34,160 nucleotides of DNA from an uncultured SAR116 cluster alpha proteobacterium (lineage in GTDB: Bacteria; Pseudomonadota; Alphaproteobacteria; Puniceispirillales; Marisalimonadaceae), in assembly GCA_902619615.1 (NCBI GenBank), contig CACNFD010000019.1, positions 1-34,160 of the forward strand. Reading direction: 5' to 3'. Made by a program: the position numbers and the translations under genes. The notes beneath the pieces are model-generated. The model worked only from the letters and a program-made list of their open reading frames with translations. It made no database searches and was not told the origin of the DNA. Of this stretch, positions 33,444 through 34,160 are shown piece by piece (the stretch's first letter is position 1; every line of letters begins with the position of its first letter).

Positions 33444-33962
33444 TCAAGTTTTTAATTTTGATGTAAACATTCTGGGAAAAAAATAATCGACAACTTCCCC
33501 GTTTTTAAAAACTGGTGATTTAAAATTATTTTCGGAATATTCTATAATAACAACACCACAAGTCACTAAGTTAACAGGTAACTTATTATAACCTTTAGTT
33601 GATAATTGATACATTAATGAATTTAAAATAGGATTATGACCTATTACAACCACGGTGCTAAATCCAAGCATTTTGGAGGTTAATTTTTTTTTAATCTGAT
33701 CTATTGATGCATGATATAAATCTTCTTCAATCGATAAAAAATTGTCTTTATTGTCCCAATTTAAAAATATATTTTCGTAAGTTAGCTGTGCCCTTAACGC
33801 TGGAGAGATTAAAAACAAATCTGGTTTATCTATTCTTTTTTTAAGTTCCTCAGAAATAACTTTACAAGAATTATAACCTCTTTTGTTTAAACCCCTTTGA
33901 AGATCGTTTACGTTACCACTCCAATCGGATTTAGCATGACGTATTAATATTAATTTAGACAT
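33444..33962 (-). CDS. SixA-like histidine phosphatase (phosphoglycerate mutase superfamily)
   Basis: A 172-residue protein. RHAKSDW (8-14) carries the phospho-accepting His9; LISPALRAQLTYENI is the SixA version of SPxxRAxxT; and VIGHNPIL supplies the second catalytic histidine. SixA dephosphorylates phosphohistidine proteins; close relatives act on small phosphoesters. No signal peptide. It may be co-transcribed with the TPR-like gene downstream. Its position at the end of a P-rich region may be chance. Confidence 0.8.
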   Translation of the reverse strand: MSKLILIRHAKSDWSGNVNDLQRGLNKRGYNSCKVISEELKKRIDKPDLFLISPALRAQLTYENIFLNWDNKDNFLSIEEDLYHASIDQIKKKLTSKMLGFSTVVVIGHNPILNSLMYQLSTKGYNKLPVNLVTCGVVIIEYSENNFKSPVFKNGEVVDYFFPRMFTSKLKT

Positions 33963-34160
33963 TTAACATTAAAATTTTATCATTATTTGAAATGATTAAT
34001 TATGTAATTTGATTTTTTTATTTTAAGTATTTTTAAATATCAAAAGCACATATCAAGCATTCAAATAAATATATATACCTAATAAATAGTACCATAAATA
34101 TTTTTCTATGAAATTACAATAAATATCAAGCTGGTTTCCATAAAGTCAATTGTCATTTCA
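33963..34160. other. AT-rich intergenic end of the window
   Basis: About 200 bases with no reading frame or RNA gene that I recognise. A TTGTCAT heptamer close to the end could be half of a Pho-box, but the window stops before the next half-site. Confidence 0.5.

Noticed and set aside
1-34160. CRISPR arrays, rRNA, intact tRNA, insertion sequences
   Set aside because: No regularly spaced repeats, no transposase reading frames and no complete cloverleaf were seen.

Overview
The window looks like chromosome from an AT-rich (low-30s % GC by eye), free-living alphaproteobacterium, probably a marine oligotroph of the SAR11 or HIMB59/AEGEAN-169 kind. The reasons are the base composition, short intergenic gaps, and the mix of PlcP-type lipid remodelling, ppk/ppx, a C-P lyase cluster and several P-type ABC importers. 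The lineage is an inference; there is no rRNA or marker gene here.

Layout. (1) 1-2.5 kb: the end of a mobile element, with an AlpA-like HTH gene translationally coupled to an AEP-type primase-helicase. A divergent HGGxSTGPRT-motif gene follows (2.6-2.9 kb). (2) 3.0-10.2 kb, plus strand: a phosphorus-homeostasis block. It holds a PlcP-like phospholipase C, a GT4 glycosyltransferase fused to a diacylglycerol kinase, ppk, ppx, a GAF-domain protein and a small unknown. (3) 10.37-10.54 kb: the 3' two-thirds of an initiator tRNA-fMet with its own terminator, then a tandem 12-bp repeat. This looks like an integration scar whose chromosomal side is on the left. (4) 10.7-13.2 kb: two small plus-strand genes and a secreted choice-of-anchor-I protein. 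(5) 13.3-20.6 kb: C-P lyase genes phnG-H-I-J-K on the minus strand, divergent from phnF-phnM. phnK runs in frame into an ACR3 arsenite pump that lacks its N-terminus, and phnL is missing. A hexapeptide-repeat protein of the phosphonate type is convergent with phnM. (6) 20.6-27.0 kb: a CUT1/Ugp-type importer (SBP, two permeases, ATPase) with a GpdQ-type phosphodiesterase and a PHP-domain phosphoesterase. (7) 27.0-31.6 kb: phnC-phnD-phnE2-phnE1 plus a small periplasmic protein. (8) 31.8-34.0 kb: a CDKN3-like phosphatase, remains of a TauE/SafE-type permease gene, a small TPR protein and a SixA-like phosphatase.

How it fits together. Almost every gene from 3 to 32 kb concerns phosphorus. PlcP would strip headgroups from phospholipids, and the GT-DgkA fusion would either glycosylate the resulting diacylglycerol or return it to phosphatidate. 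Ppk/Ppx store and release polyphosphate. PhnCDE imports phosphonates and PhnGHIJKM breaks them down. The Ugp-like importer with GpdQ and PHP enzymes would bring in and hydrolyse phosphodiesters. The most notable points are the PhnK-ACR3 chimera with loss of phnL, the tRNA-fMet scar at the left edge of the phosphonate region, the glycosyltransferase-DgkA fusion next to plcP, and cysteine-bearing insertions in both Ugp-like permeases. No CRISPR array, integrase gene or intact tRNA is visible.
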